This document shows, piece after piece, positions 28,925 through 40,945 of a DNA stretch of 60,592 nt. Source of the DNA: Nemertoderma westbladi (Eukaryota > Xenacoelomorpha > Nemertodermatida > Nemertodermatidae); NCBI GenBank assembly GCA_032718475.1, contig JAUCBJ010004044.1, positions 1 to 60,592 on the forward strand. The letters are read 5' to 3'. The notes under the pieces are model-generated. The model had not been told where the DNA came from. It ran no database searches and worked only from the letters and a program-made list of their open reading frames with translations. Numbering within the stretch: position 1 is the stretch's first letter; every line of letters begins with the position of its first letter. The translations under genes were made by a program, and so were the position numbers.

Positions 28925-29170
28925 CGAGGCTGCCAGGAATGCATCCTAGTGATATGGATTTGAGTGATGAGAGAATAAGCATGGTCGGTGGATATCCCAT
29001 TACGTTTTAAGAAGCCTCTTAAAGCTTAAACAAGTCTGAGCTTGAAGATGTGGACTATCCCACGTAAGTCATAGGTGATAAGGATGTTGTGGCTGTGCAA
29101 ATTTATCGATGGGTGTTGTGGCTGTGCAAATTTATCGATGGGTGTTGTGGCGATGAAAATTTATTGATAA
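28925..29170 (+). pseudogene. Decayed 3' end of the main LINE family
   Basis: Nucleotide resemblance to the LINE end at 31180-31330: AATAAGCATGG, a CTCTTAAAG block, CTTGAAGATGTGGA, GGTGATAAGG, TTGTGGCTGTGCAAATTTATCGATGG. The last word is tandemly duplicated (about 28 bp, two to three copies, 29085-29160). Many mutations. Confidence 0.55.
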
Positions 29171-30150
29171 CTACTAATTGATAGAATTTATTGATAATAG
29201 CAGACATAGAATTATCCATGGAGCTGAGAGGCTTCCCAAGTTCGGGTCGATGTACGAAATGTATGTATTATGAACATCAACAGGGTTTATAGCAGCTGTG
29301 AATCAAAAAGCGTATGAAAATACATTATGTTACCAATACAAAGACTGGAAAGCAGTCCTACAACTGCCACTGAGCGACAAAGTACAGAACAATATATAAT
29401 ATTCTGTTCAGTTAAACAAACATGTAACGTTTGTGCCTAAATTTCAGTTTCTGTTTTTTTAGTTTGCTCAATTCATTATATGATATGTTTGTGTATCTTA
29501 TTTTTTTATATTATTGTCTGATGTATTTTCCAGTTTAAGTAGAATGAATAAAGATGGAATTTTATAATTTTTGTAATTGAAGGACAGGTTATTGAATTTG
29601 AAAAAATTATTCTACTGAGTTTTATATATTTATTTTACATCGAAATTGTAGAATGCCAAATTCATAGAGCCCAGAGTCAAAGAGCTGAAAATCTATAAAT
29701 TACTTATAAGGCTGGGTAGGATTCCCAAGTGAGACAACAAAAGCCCTTCCGCCTTTTCACTTGCTTAATGTTAATTGACATGGGACTACTACTGCTGCCC
29801 TATTCAGCGTAGAAGGCAATTTATCCAATGGTTGTCAAATCCTAAACCTAATGCATTGGACTGTCAGTTAACTACAACACACTGTAGTTTGTGGACCTTT
29901 CTGTCTGACCCACAGGGACTGATTTTCATTAATATGGTTAGTTAGTTAGGATCTCAGCTCTACAATGGTTATCTTATTACTCCCAATTCGTTCCTTAGCA
30001 ATTAATCTATTACCAACTGCCTATTTTCTTTCATTTCATTTTGTTTGTGAAAATGCATATGCCTGTGATATTTCAAGGTATATTTTTATTGTACAATATT
30101 TTATGTCGAGGTTATCATTTGCTGTAAAAAGTTTTTAATTATAAAAAATG
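29171..30150. other. Non-coding gap
   Basis: AT-rich, no gene recognised. Confidence 0.4.
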
Positions 30151-30157
30151 TATGTCC

Positions 30158-31392
30158 AAAGGTGGTGGGACCATGGAGCCCATTTTGGCACTTAGAAGGA
30201 TAATTGAAGAATTATCAAAAAAGAAAGACAGGCATCTGGCTGTTATCTTTGTTGACTTCTTCAAGGCCTTTGATTCAGTCTCTCGCTCACGTATGTTCAG
30301 CATACTTTCATTATATGGGATTCCTGATGAAATTATTGCAGCAATAAGATCAGTATACGATGGTTCGACAACATTTGTGTCTACTGTTGACGGTGACACA
30401 GAACCATTTGAAGTGTTATGGGGCGTCCTCCAAGGGGACACACTTGCACCATTCTTGTTCATTATTGTGGTTGACTATGTTCTAGGCATGTCCTTAGATC
30501 ATCATAATGATGATGGGGTGATGATAACTCCACCTACTGGCTCCAGAAGTCGAGGAAATCCTGCCAAGTACCTAACTGATCTAGACTTTGCTGATGACTT
30601 AGTACTCTCAGAATCATTAGAGGGAGCCCAACGGCTCCTCAGCTCATTAGAACATGCTGCTTCTAGTGTTGGTCTTTTTATTAACTCCAGAAAGACCAAA
30701 ATTTTGACAGTTAACTTTGAAAGTCATCAGCAAGTCTCTGATCGGATGAGCATAAGCTCAAAGGATGGTATGCTTGAGCATTACCTGGGATCATGGATCC
30801 GGAAGTCAGGTGAGGACCTTCGAATACGTAAGGGAAAGGCATGGGCAGCCTTGAATAGGCTTTCCAGGATTTGGAAGTCACCGAGAATTAATCGGAAACT
30901 TAAGGTCCGATTATTTAGAGCAGCAGTAGTTCCAGTACTCCTCTACGGGAGTCCATGCTGGGCTCTAACTGCTGAGGACACCAAATCTCTGGATGGCACA
31001 TTCACAAGAATGCTACGCTGGGTTCATTGTGTCAAGTACAATGCACACATCTCCAACCAGACACTATATAACATTGGAGGTGTCTCATTGGTTCCCCCAA
31101 GCTTGACACTAGAACAAAATCGCCTCCGGTTTGCAGGACATTTCCTTTCACTGTGAGGACCAGCCAGTGCATAATCTTGTACTTTGGCAGCCTCATGGAG
31201 TGAATAAGCATGGTGGACAGCCCATGACTTTCTTGAGACGCATCTTAAAGGACACTGGCCTTGAAGATGCGGATGATCTAGCAAATGTCATGGGTGATAG
31301 GGAGTTGTGGCGGTGCAATTTTGTTGACAAGCCGGCACAGCATTCTTAAAAATGCAGCTGCAATGCAGCATGCCGATCCTAGTAGTAGTGGT
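30158..31392 (+). pseudogene. 5'-truncated LINE copy (RT to 3' tail)
   Basis: An open frame to 31156 matches the 36447-39644 LINE from GTMEPILALRRI onward, including VDFFKAFDS, LQGDTLAPFLF and the catalytic LDFADDL. A shift at about 31150 moves the last 60 codons to another frame (to 31349). It lacks 3 bp after FADDL and several codons after GMLEH compared with the full copy. It ends with CCGATCCTAGTAGTAGTGG, the TAG-rich tail. No endonuclease domain. Confidence 0.85.
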
Positions 31393-31457
31393 AGTATGCA
31401 TTAAGGCAGTGCCTGCATGCAGTATGTAGTTTGATGGTTTGATGGTCGACCATGGCC

Positions 31458-32231
31458 TACTATATACTACGGCCTGCTAGATCACCTAAAGAGGCTGAAA
31501 AAAAGAGGCCAGTGTATTTTTACAATACTATGAAATTTTGATATGGGGGGAGTTCTATAAATTTTCATTTGCTGCAATTTGGTCAATGGACGTAATTGAA
31601 GTCTCCTCGTTAAGCAAGATACTACATTTTATGGTAGCTAGTGTTTTAGGTAGGTTTAGCTAGTAATTTCAACACTGGTTCCAACATCCTACTTCCTTCT
31701 ATAAATATTTTGTAGTAGCTAGTTCTTGTTACTATTTGTATAGAAAATGTTCCAGAACATAGTTATCTATTCATTTTTAAAAAGTTATGTTCGAGAACAA
31801 ATATTTTTTGTTCTAGAACATTTTTTAGAAAAAAAAATGGATTCTATTTAAAACGCATGGACTCGTTCTAAAACGTGTTTAAAATAAATAAATAAAATTT
31901 TCAAATTTTTTTTTTCAAAAATTTTTTTCACAATATTTTTTTCACAATTTTTTTTATTGATTTTAAACACGTTTTAGAACGATTCCATGCGTTTTAAATA
32001 TAATCCAGATTTTTTTCTAAAAAAATGTTCTAGAACAAAAAATGTTTGTTCTAGAATATAATTACTAGCTAAACCTAAAACACTAGCTACCATAAAATTT
32101 AGTATCATGCTTAACGAGCAGCAAATGAAAATGTATATAACTCCCCCCATATCAAAATATTATATTGTAAAAATAAACTGGCCTCTTTTTTCACCCTCTT
32201 TAGGTGACCTAGCAGGCCATAGTATATAGTA
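31458..32231. mobile_element. Foldback (long inverted-repeat) element
   Basis: The ends TACTATATACTACGGCC and, inverted, GGCCATAGTATATAGTA begin arms of about 270-440 bp that mirror each other through blocks such as GATATGGGGGGAGTT, TATGGTAGCTAGTGTTTTAGG, TTTTTGTTCTAGAACA and AAAACGCATGGA. The centre (about 31900-31965) is poly-T/A rich. The left arm has about 115 bp extra. No protein is encoded. Target duplication not resolved. Confidence 0.8.
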
Positions 32232-32247
32232 AGACATATCTCTACTG

Positions 32248-32610
32248 TTCATTCTATGTTCTTTGCATGTCCTTAGATCATCATAATGATGATGGGGTGA
32301 TGATAACTCCACCTACTGACTCCAGAAGTCGAGGAAATCCTGCCAAGTACCTAACTGATCTAGACTTTGCTATGACTTAGGAGTACCCTCAGAATCACTA
32401 GAGGGAGCCCAACGGCTCCTCAGCTCATTAGAACATGCTGCTTCTAGTGTCGGTCTTTTTATTAACTCCAGAAAGACCAAAATTTTGACAGTTAACTTTG
32501 AAAGTCCTCAGCATGTCTCTGACCGGATGAGCATAAGCTCAAAGGATGATATGCTTGAGCATGTGGATGACTTCTGTTACATGGAAACATGGATCCGGAA
32601 GTCAGGTGAA
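32248..32610 (+). pseudogene. Internal LINE fragment
   Basis: Matches 30484-30815 of the neighbouring LINE copy (CATGTCCTTAGATCATCATA onward), with FADD broken to a frameshift and the end lost at GAAGTCAGGTGA. It also retains the VDDFCY segment missing from the neighbour. Confidence 0.8.
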
Positions 32611-33530
32611 TAAAATAAAATATATTAGAATAACACATATTTTGTTGATACATGGTATTCAAATTGGTGGAGCATAGAGACTATATATGTACCGGGTGGA
32701 CAACATATATAAATAAAGGTAGATATACCGACGGCTTTTGAAAATAAGTCACCGAGAAGTATAATGTCCATGTCCAGCGATATACTAAAGCAAATTGAGT
32801 ATTGAATATCTGCACCATAAAATGGGAAATGTTATATAATAATTTTATAATTATATATACATTAGGTCATAAAAAAAAGGAAGAAACCGTTGTTACTACA
32901 GAGGCGGCGTTATTAGGTAACTGTCATTTTACTGGTTTAAAGTGGTCATTAACCATTAAAGGGACAGGGACCATTAAAGAGAACCTTGGTGCGGCATTGT
33001 ATATATAATAATAATAATAATGATATGCAATAACAATATATATCAAATATAAATTTTGTTGATATATTTTATTCATAAAACATGTTGTAAAATTAGTGTG
33101 GCATAGCGACTGTATATGCAATGTTTAGGTGAAGCAAAAGTATATATAAGAATTATGATTATATCATGGATATATATCTTCCAAAGAAAGTATACCCTTG
33201 AATTATCTATGTGTCATTTAATATACATTTCTTATTACTGACAGGCCATGAAAAAGAAAACCATTGGTATCTATTCACAGTAGTCTATGTGGTAAAAGTC
33301 CAATATAACACGGTGTTTAAAATAAAAAGTAAAAAAAAAGTTATCCAGTACAGATGTAAGATACCAGTATTGAAAAGAAAATTTAAACATATGATCTACA
33401 GGTTGATTTGATTTTTCAATACCCTTATACAAATTTTTACACCATAGTTTGATCATGCTAGTGAGGTTAACGAAGGCAGGCAGGCTTTCCACCCACGATT
33501 CAACAGCATAATTACAAAAAAACGAGTCCT
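32611..33530. repeat. AT-rich gap with a diverged duplication
   Basis: Segments near 32625-32900 and 33040-33280 share order and words (TTTTGTTGATA...ATGGTATTCA; GTGGCATAG-like; GGTCATAAAAAAAAGGAAG against GGCCATGAAAAAGAAAACC). This is probably an old tandem duplication or two copies of a short transposon. No gene. Confidence 0.4.
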
Positions 33531-33532
33531 AA

Positions 33533-36060
33533 TTAACTCCACAAAAATCCAAATCTAATTTTACCGACTGAGCAATGAAGGAGGTTTTGCAAGTTGTGAT
33601 ACCTTTCGTAGGCTATCATCCTGTCTAGACTGTCTACTCCCAGCAGTTCATGAAGAATGTAATTCGAAATGTAGCTACCGACCCCCAGAATTGATCTCAC
33701 CGCTTTTCTAAAAACCGTTGATAGTTTTTCCATATTTCCCTTGTTGAGAATCCCTGAGCTATACAGAATCGAAGGCATGCAAACTGTATTCCATATTTTC
33801 CACACGATATTTAGTGGCACATCATATAATGACAATCTTCCTGATTTTAACCATTTTAGCAGCATTATGCCATATTTTCACATTGAAATGCTGATATGGT
33901 GTTTCTTTCATGGTTGGTAAGGGTAGTCTAAGATATGTACAGCTTTCGTGCATCTCGTGACGATATGACGTGTGATTTTTTATATTTAACTTGTAGTTTG
34001 TGCTCTTTGAAGTACCTGAGACAAATGTCAACCATTTTCAACATATCAGATTTTAAGTTAGCAAGTAATAGTATATCACCTGCATATCCGAGAGCTGGGA
34101 AGCTTACTTCCCAATGTGTAAACCAATGTTTTGCTCTTCAAGCTCTAGAAAATAGTCCCAAGGTTTAACAACCATACTGTTAATATGCCGCCTTGGTGCA
34201 AACCACAACCTAGAATTATAGTTTCATTGTGCACTAGATCCCCAACATGCTTTCGAATTCATATAGTATGATTTTAGAAGGTTTATGATTCCTATGTCAA
34301 TAGATGATTTCTCAAGTTTCTCAAACAAAATAAAATGAACTACCTCATTGATTCTTTGTATTAATTTATTAGCTGTTAAATATGCTGTTTGGCCATTAAG
34401 CCCAGCTTTAAACCTAATTGTAAATCAGATTCCTTTAGTAAATGTTGATCCCACATCTTCATAAATAATGATGAAGAGTGATGGCCTGATAATTATCTGG
34501 AATGTTGGTTATATTTTCAGGAAAGTATTCTATATATCTCATTGATTCTATATATCTCATCGAGTTGAAGAGGTGACATTTTACACTTGTTCAGGGTTTG
34601 CAAGTGCTCAGCTGAAAGATTAGCAGGTTCTGGTGCTTTCCATCTGTGAAGTTTTCCAACGTATGAGTTTAGATCTTTTGAAGTCATAGGATTTTTCAAG
34701 CTCCTGCCTGTATCTGAGGGTTGTGTATGATTGTTTATCATTAATTCCATCTGTTGTTGTGAATATCTTTTTGTAGTGGTTAGTTGAACAAAGAATTTGC
34801 ATGGACTTAAGAAGTCGAATGTATTTTATTATGTTTCACCATATACCAGAATTTAGTTGTCTGGTTAGAACAAGAGTCAGAGAGGTCCTTTTTATGTGTA
34901 CAATAAGCTAGGTGTTATTTAATGGAATTTTCTCGCCGATTTTGCAATTTGCGAAAAGTTGATTGTCCATGTTCTCCTTTTTATTTATTATGTATGATAT
35001 TCGTTGATGACTTAAACAATAGTTCAGATTTCCACTTCCCTCTCTGCGGGCTATTTGAACAGGAATAAATTTTTCTTATATCATCAGTAGGGTGTTAGTT
35101 ATCTCAGTGACCAGGGCACCTACTGTATCTTTTGTTTCATTCTCTATTTCGAATTTTGTATCAATAAACTTGTTCTCAAATTCTGTTTTATATTTCTCTA
35201 TTTGTTCATTGGTTGCCTTATGGAACTTGAATATTTTTCTCGATCGTTTGCATTTCCATGCGGTCGCCTTGTTTATGTTTTTATTTAAGTAAAAAGTGAA
35301 CTCAGCAAATGCTGGAGTGAGGTTTGATAGGTTATCCAGCTGTTTCTCATATATGTGACTAGAGACATGGCAGTTGGTGATACCTTTGGAACAAATAATA
35401 TAGTCTATAAATGATGACCTCAAGATCTTCCCATTATGTGAAAGGAAGCGGTACAGTAGGTAACCTGTTACATTCATGGGAGGGCAGATGGTAATGCTAA
35501 GGTCAAATTCATTAATTATATGTCACTCAAATAGTCATCCGAAATTCTTTGTGTCCTATCATTTTGATGGTGGTGGTTATATAAAACACCATTTATTTCG
35601 CCAGCTATTATGATCTCTGAAGTTGCTGTGTTAGAATCGTCAATCCCTGAAGCAAGATTTCCACAATTTTGCAAGTAAATTTTCTTGGAATCACAGCTAT
35701 TGTCGATATTCGATGACATATAGAGGCCTATTACAGTCACTGGGTGCGTGCAGATGTCATTGATAGTCACCATTGTTGTTCTATATGAATTTGATTCAGG
35801 TGTATTGCAAAATGGAGCTATGTGATGATTTACAAAAACTGAAAAACTGCGAATCCTCCTACACGCCTGACTCGTTTTTTATTCATTGTCATCCCATCAG
35901 GTGTTGTGGAGGTAATGCAGGTGAAATTTTTATGTAGAGTGTGACGATTCAGGTGGTACTTAGCTTGACCTGGTCCCATCCAATGCTCTTGCTCCACTAA
36001 CAGATTTGAGGAGATATTGTTTAAAACTTGATAAATATATTTTTTGTTTCTCACATATCC
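33533..36060 (-). pseudogene. Heavily decayed LINE (APE plus RT), separate family
   Basis: Read 5' to 3' on the minus strand: LLVEQEHW (APE), an I-x-GLYMSS and IIAGEIN block (GDFN expected), SFIDYIICSKG, a linker, KLHRWKAPEPANLSAEHLQ (RT start), YAGDILLLANL (the YADD box with Asp changed to Gly, about 34060-34095), and a C-terminal WNTVCMPSILYSSGI and ELLGVDSLDRMIAYERYH. Many stops and frameshifts. It lies downstream of the intact-looking LINE but is not the same family. Confidence 0.75.
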
Positions 36061-36404
36061 TTTACAATTAAAATAATAAATAATTTAAATTAAAATAATA
36101 AATTATTTTTTTAAGTTTCATCTTGTTTCCAATCCCTTCAGCACCAGTATCATTTATAAAACTACTTTCACAGTGTTTGCTAAAAGATGGTAGGTATAAT
36201 TACATTTTGAGTTTGAGTTCAAATTTTTATATCAGTTGTTTTCAAATGTTTTTCTTGTGGGAATTGTTTAAAAGCAATTGAGTCTGTTATACAATACAGA
36301 TTGCTTCGCATAATTGTATACTGAGAAAGCATTCCGAGGGGAGAGTTGGAAATATTGTTGTTGCTTCATAGTTGTGTCTATATAATTTGATGATTGATTG
36401 TATA

Positions 36405-39400
36405 TTCCTACTACTAGGATCGGCATGCTGCATTGCAGCTGCATTTTTAAGAATGCTGTGCCGGCTTGTCAACAAAATTGCACCGCCACAACTCCCTATC
36501 ACCCATGACATTTGCTAGATCATCCGCATCTTTAAGGCCAGTGTCCTTTAAGATGCGTCTCAAGAAAGTCATGGGCTGTCCACCATGCTTATTCACTCCA
36601 TGAGGCTGCCCAAGTACAAGATTATGCACTGGCTGGTCCTCACGGCGAAAGCAATGTCCTGCAAAGCGGAGGCGATATTGTTCTAGTGTCAAGCTTGGGG
36701 GAACCAATGAGACACCTCCAATGTTATATAGTGTCTGGTTGGAGATGTGTGCATTGTACTTGACACAATGAACCCGGCGTAGCATTCTTGTGAATGTGCC
36801 ATCCAGAGATTTGGTGTCCTCAGCAGTTAGAGCCCAGCATGGACTCCCGTAGAGGAGTACTGGAACTACTGCTGCTCTAAATAATCGGACCTTAAGTTTC
36901 CGATTAATTCTCGGTGACTTCCAAATCCTGGAAAGCCTATTCAAGGATGCCCATGCCTTTCCCTTACGTATTCGAAGGTCCTCACCTGACTTCCGGATCC
37001 ATGATCCCAGGTAACAGAAGTCGTCCACATGCTCAAGCATACCATCCTTTGAGCTTATGCTCATCCGATCAGAGACTTGCTGAGGACTTTCAAAGTTAAC
37101 TGTCAGAATTTTGGTCTTTCTGGAGTTAATAAAAAGACCAACACTAGAAGCAGCATGTTCTAATGAGCTGAGGAGCCGTTGGGCTCCCTCTAATGATTCT
37201 GAGAGTACTCCTAAGTCATCAGCAAAGTCTAGATCAGTTAGGTACTTGGCAGGATTTCCTCGACTTCTGGAGCCAGTAGGTGGAGTTATCATCACCCCAT
37301 CATCATTATAATGATCTAAGGACATGCGTAGAACATAGTCAACCACAATAATGAACAAGAATGGTGCAAGTGTGTCTCCTTGGAGGACGCCCCATAACAC
37401 TTCAAATGGTTCTGTGTCACCATCAACAGTAGACACAAATGTTGTCGAACCATCATATACTGATCTGATTGCTGCAATAATTTCATCAGGAATCCCATAT
37501 AATGAAAGTATGCTGAACATACGTGAGCGAGAGACTGAATCAAAGGCCTTGAAGAAGTCAACAAAGATAACAGCCAGATGCCTGTCTTTCTTTTTTGATA
37601 ACTCTTCAATTATCCTTCTAAGTGCCAAAATGGGCTCCATGGTCCCACGACCTTTACGGAACCCATTCTGATTTCCACGGAGCAGTCTCTCAATGGGATC
37701 CCTGATGCGATTTAATAGAATCCTATTGTATAGCTTTGCAGCAATCGAGATCAATGAGATTCCCCGAAAAGAACCATAGAGTGTTAGGTTGCCCTTCTTG
37801 GGAACTGGCACCAACTTATTTGTTTTCATTTCTTGTGGGACTCTTGTTGTTCGGTACATGTCTACTATGATGGGATAGATGAGCTTTAAACACTCAGGTA
37901 TTTTAAAGACCTCAGGGGGAACACCATCTACTCCACTGGCACGATTGGTCTTAATGCTCTTTGCAGCAGCCTTCACTTCTGCAAAGGAGATATCGCCAAT
38001 GGGAATATCTGGGAGTACAGACTCAGGCACTTTTACTTCTATAAAGTTATCAGGCAATACCCTGTCATTATTGAGGAGCTTTTCAAAGTGGGCTTTCCAA
38101 CCATTGAGGCGATCGGCTGGTGATTCAGCCTTAACCTTGGTGGTTGGTTGGCTTTTCCGCCCAGTAAGCAGATTGATCGATTTCCATGCCTGGGATGATT
38201 GCCTGCTGTCGTCAGCATCATTGATGGCATCAACCTGTTGGTTTATTAGCTCCTGTAGATAAGCAGAGTACTGCCTGTTCAGGGAACTAGATGCAGCCTT
38301 AACTGCATTCTTGGCTGCTGTAGTCTGTTTGAGCCGGGACTCTTTCTGCGCCTTATGAAGGTCATTTCGGCACTTCTGAATTTTGTTGTCAGTCCAGGGG
38401 GTCCTTTTCCTGTTTCGAGGGTATACAGGAACTGTTTCTGCAGCTGCTAACTTAACTGCTTCTGTAAAGGCAGTATAGCCCTCACAGTGATCTGCCGCCT
38501 CAGAGGCAAGAGCCTCATACCTGTTGCTCAGCTGTAGTGTGAAGCTGGATCTCACACTTGGCTGTTGCAACAGAGAGGACCAGTCATGCCGCGGCAAGGC
38601 AGATTTCGTTGTTCTGCTAGCACGCAGACTAAGTCTTACCTTGGCCACAATAAGGCGGTGATCACTGGAGAAGGGTCGAAGTGTAAATGCATTACAGTCT
38701 TGTATAGAGCTCCTGTATTTCCTACGAAACAGAATATGGTCTATCTGGGACTTGTGACCACTGGGTCCACTATGAGTCCATAGCTTTCCAGTTCGCTTCT
38801 TGAACTGGGTTCCAGCCGAAAACAATCCATTTCCAGAGATAAAATCCTGAAGATGGACAGAATTTCGGTTAACACTATTGCTATAGACCCAGGGCGATGT
38901 AGGTGATTGATGCAGACTTGCATTAAAGTCTCCCAGGAATGTTAAGAATGCATGCTGATCCACTCCATCAGTAGCTGCTTGTAGATTGTGGTAGAAATTT
39001 TCCACCTCCTCTACAGGGGCAACACTAGTTGGAGAGTAGCACACAATCAGAACCACCTTAGGAAACTTCTTAGCCAGTCTTCCAGAACATGAGAAGTGGC
39101 AACGGATGATGCGGTTAGAGATTTGGTCTAATTTGTCCAATGCTGCATGTGCAGTTGGATTCATCAATAGACCAATTCCACCATTGCCACTATCATCTGC
39201 TGACGCGAGGGCGAGTTGCCAACTGCCCCCCATGTCCTTAATCAGGACCTCATCAGTCTGTCCAGTCTGCATTCGGTGCTCTTGAACACCCACTGCGCTA
39301 AGAGAAAGCTTATCTGCCAAGGCACTCAGCTCACCTTGTCGCATTGGGGACCTGAGTGTTAGGGTGTTTACTGAGGCTAGTCTTGTGACTTGCCTCAGAT

Positions 39401-40130
39401 TCACCAATGGCTTTGTTGGTCGGGGTGGAACATGAGAGTAACCTCCAACTCCTGAATCCCTCTCCCCATCACAATCTGGCCTTCCTGGTGACCCAGGGTT
39501 TGGGCCAGAAAGGTCATCAGGAAAGAGACTCAAAGAATTGTTGGCTGCTCTCTCTCCAGTAGGGGGTGAGACAGGCAGCCGGTCAGGAGTTAACTGACGC
39601 CTGTGAGGCCGATTGTGTCCGGTAATTCCACTGGCCTCTAGTGGCTAATGTAATCCATAGTGGGGGTTGGGGGTGCTTTTTGCTGAGTCTGCTCTCGGGG
39701 CAAATACCACACCCTGGTTTGCCATTCCACAGGGTGGGTGTCGCAATGGAGTCAGATATGAGGCCCATCACCCATATCTACTCTGGCGCACATGACCCAC
39801 CATTGGCTGTTGCAGCTCATCTGCTGGGTCATGCCCTGTACCCTTGCTGCCAGGTGCAGGTCGCAGTGAAGTGTTCTCAGAGTGGACATGAGAACACTCT
39901 ACTCCTGACCAGCCATTGGTAGATCACCATCTGCCTGGTCAGGCCATATACCCCTGCAGCCAAGTATATGGGTCCTTAATCCAGGACCAAGGGCGTCCTT
40001 ATCCCAGAACGAAGGGGGTCCTAGTTACAGGACCAGATTTGCCCTAGTAAGAGGGTCTATGCAGCTACAGGTGGCACCTCCTTTATGCTGCATGGAGGTG
40101 GCAAGTTTTCTTGATCAATGACCTAGAATA
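36405..40130 (-). mobile_element. LINE, near full length, RTE-like, with TAG-repeat tail
   Basis: It contains one long open frame (APE and RT), a short 3' UTR and CCTACTACTAGG at 36410-36420, i.e. a (TAG)n tail on the minus strand. The 5' boundary is uncertain. The non-coding 5' part (39645 to about 40130) is not shared with other copies here, and an F-box-like frame begins right beside it. Confidence 0.75.
36447..39644 (-). CDS. LINE endonuclease-reverse transcriptase (open frame, start uncertain)
   Basis: About 1065 codons open. It nicks target DNA and reverse-transcribes LINE RNA. APE-type endonuclease: ASVNTLTLRS, GVQEHRM (Glu), TFLGDFNASL, SQIDHILF, SSDHRL. RT: KLVPVPKKGN, YGSFRGISLI, NQNGFRKGRGTMEP, VDFFKAFDSVS, LQGDTLAPFLF and the catalytic DFADDL. 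C-terminus: LLYGSPCWALTAED, MLRRVHCVKY, RLRFAGHCFRR. No ATG precedes the first endonuclease motif; the frame is open back to a TAG at 39645-39647, so the start is non-ATG, spliced, or hidden by a frameshift. Otherwise undamaged, so this copy may be young. Clade assignment (RTE-like) is from C-terminal motifs and tail. Confidence 0.85.
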   Translation of the reverse strand, partial: PLEASGITGHNRPHRRQLTPDRLPVSPPTGERAANNSLSLFPDDLSGPNPGSPGRPDCDGERDSGVGGYSHVPPRPTKPLVNLRQVTRLASVNTLTLRSPMRQGELSALADKLSLSAVGVQEHRMQTGQTDEVLIKDMGGSWQLALASADDSGNGGIGLLMNPTAHAALDKLDQISNRIIRCHFSCSGRLAKKFPKVVLIVCYSPTSVAPVEEVENFYHNLQAATDGVDQHAFLTFLGDFNASLHQSPTSPWVYSNSVNRNSVHLQDFISGNGLFSAGTQFKKRTGKLWTHSGPSGHKSQIDHILFRRKYRSSIQDCNAFTLRPFSSDHRLIVAKVRLSLRASRTTKSALPRHDWSSLLQQPSVRSSFTLQLSNRYEALASEAADHCEGYTAFTEAVKLAAAETVPVYPRNRKRTPWTDNKIQKCRNDLHKAQKESRLKQTTAAKNAVKAASSSLNRQYSAYLQELINQQVDAINDADDSRQSSQAWKSINLLTGRKSQPTTKVKAESPADRLNGWKAHFEKLLNNDRVLPDNFIEVKVPESVLPDIPIGDISFAEVKAAAKSIKTNRASGVDGVPPEVFKIPECLKLIYPIIVDMYRTTRVPQEMKTNKLVPVPKKGNLTLYGSFRGISLISIAAKLYNRILLNRIRDPIERLLRGNQNGFRKGRGTMEPILALRRIIEELSKKKDRHLAVIFVDFFKAFDSVSRSRMFSILSLYGIPDEIIAAIRSVYDGSTTFVSTVDGDTEPFEVLWGVLQGDTLAPFLFIIVVDYVLRMSLDHYNDDGVMITPPTGSRSRGNPAKYLTDLDFADDLGVLSESLEGAQRLLSSLEHAASSVGLFINSRKTKILTVNFESPQQVSDRMSISSKDGMLEHVDDFCYLGSWIRKSGEDLRIRKGKAWASLNRLSRIWKSPRINRKLKVRLFRAAVVPVLLYGSPCWALTAEDTKSLDGTFTRMLRRVHCVKYNAHISNQTLYNIGGVSLVPPSLTLEQYRLRFAGHCFRREDQPVHNLVLGQPHGVNKHGGQPMTFLRRILKDTGLKDADDLANVMGDRELWRCNFVDKPAQHS

Positions 40131-40138
40131 CCTGACCT

Positions 40139-40945
40139 GACCGGCTTCACGATAAGAAAGAGATTGAAGCATTTAGACAATATGGAGTTAATATGGAAAA
40201 AGTTGAAATCCGTTGCAATGGGAGGCTAAGCAATAGACAACAGATGTTATGGCACCTCAGCCAATCAGTGGGTCATCTTAAAGTATCCCAGCTAAAACAA
40301 TTCAGTCTATTCGGTCTATTAGGGGGCTTTCAAGGGATGGCTTCCCTCGGTATCTATGACACAACAATATCGCTGTTCTATCAGCATTTAAATGAATTCT
40401 TCTGATCACAGAAAGAGTTAGAAAACGTGACACTAATAGAATTGCAAGTAAAGCCTTTAATTGACGGTGTTCAAATAATAGAAAGTTTGGTGAGACACAA
40501 CCGCGGATCTTTAAGGAAGATCAAAATCGATGAATTAATTCATCCATCTGCCGCATCTACTGCGAGGCCCATATCATCTGCTATGGGACCGCTCACTTCA
40601 TTGAAGGCGTTGACGAACCTGGATATCAATTATAACTACTTGAATCCAGATATATTAGAAATAATTCTGACTAACAGTCCCCATCTAATATTATTGGTAC
40701 TCCACCTCTGCCTGACTGGATCTGATAATGATCTACCTGTTGCTGATAATAACAACAGCCCGTGGAGAAAAGCCAACCCCGAGCTCTCGGTTCATATGCT
40801 GTTCGACTTCGAGACAGTTGAACTCCATTTGCTGATTCGCTTGATAAAAGGACGACCTCCTCTGACGAGGTTCGAATTATTTGCAGCTTGGATGGAAACA
40901 ATCGACGGCTTATCTGATGTATGTATGTATCTTGTATATTCCTAG
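40139..40945 (+). pseudogene. F-box/LRR-like protein fragment with in-frame TGA
   Basis: A single frame from about 40139 to 40945 is broken by one TGA (40403-40405) between LFYQHLNEFF and SQKELENVTL. It shows leucine-rich spacing (LTSLKALTNLDINYNYL; PHLILLVLHLCL), then W-x-KANPELSVHML and RPPLTRFELF, a pattern I associate with FBXO33/FBXO39-type F-box proteins (substrate adaptors of SCF ubiquitin ligases). No F-box itself is visible, so this would be the C-terminal part. It could be a host exon with a nonsense change, a retro-pseudogene, or a sequencing error. It starts next to the LINE 5' side. Confidence 0.45.
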
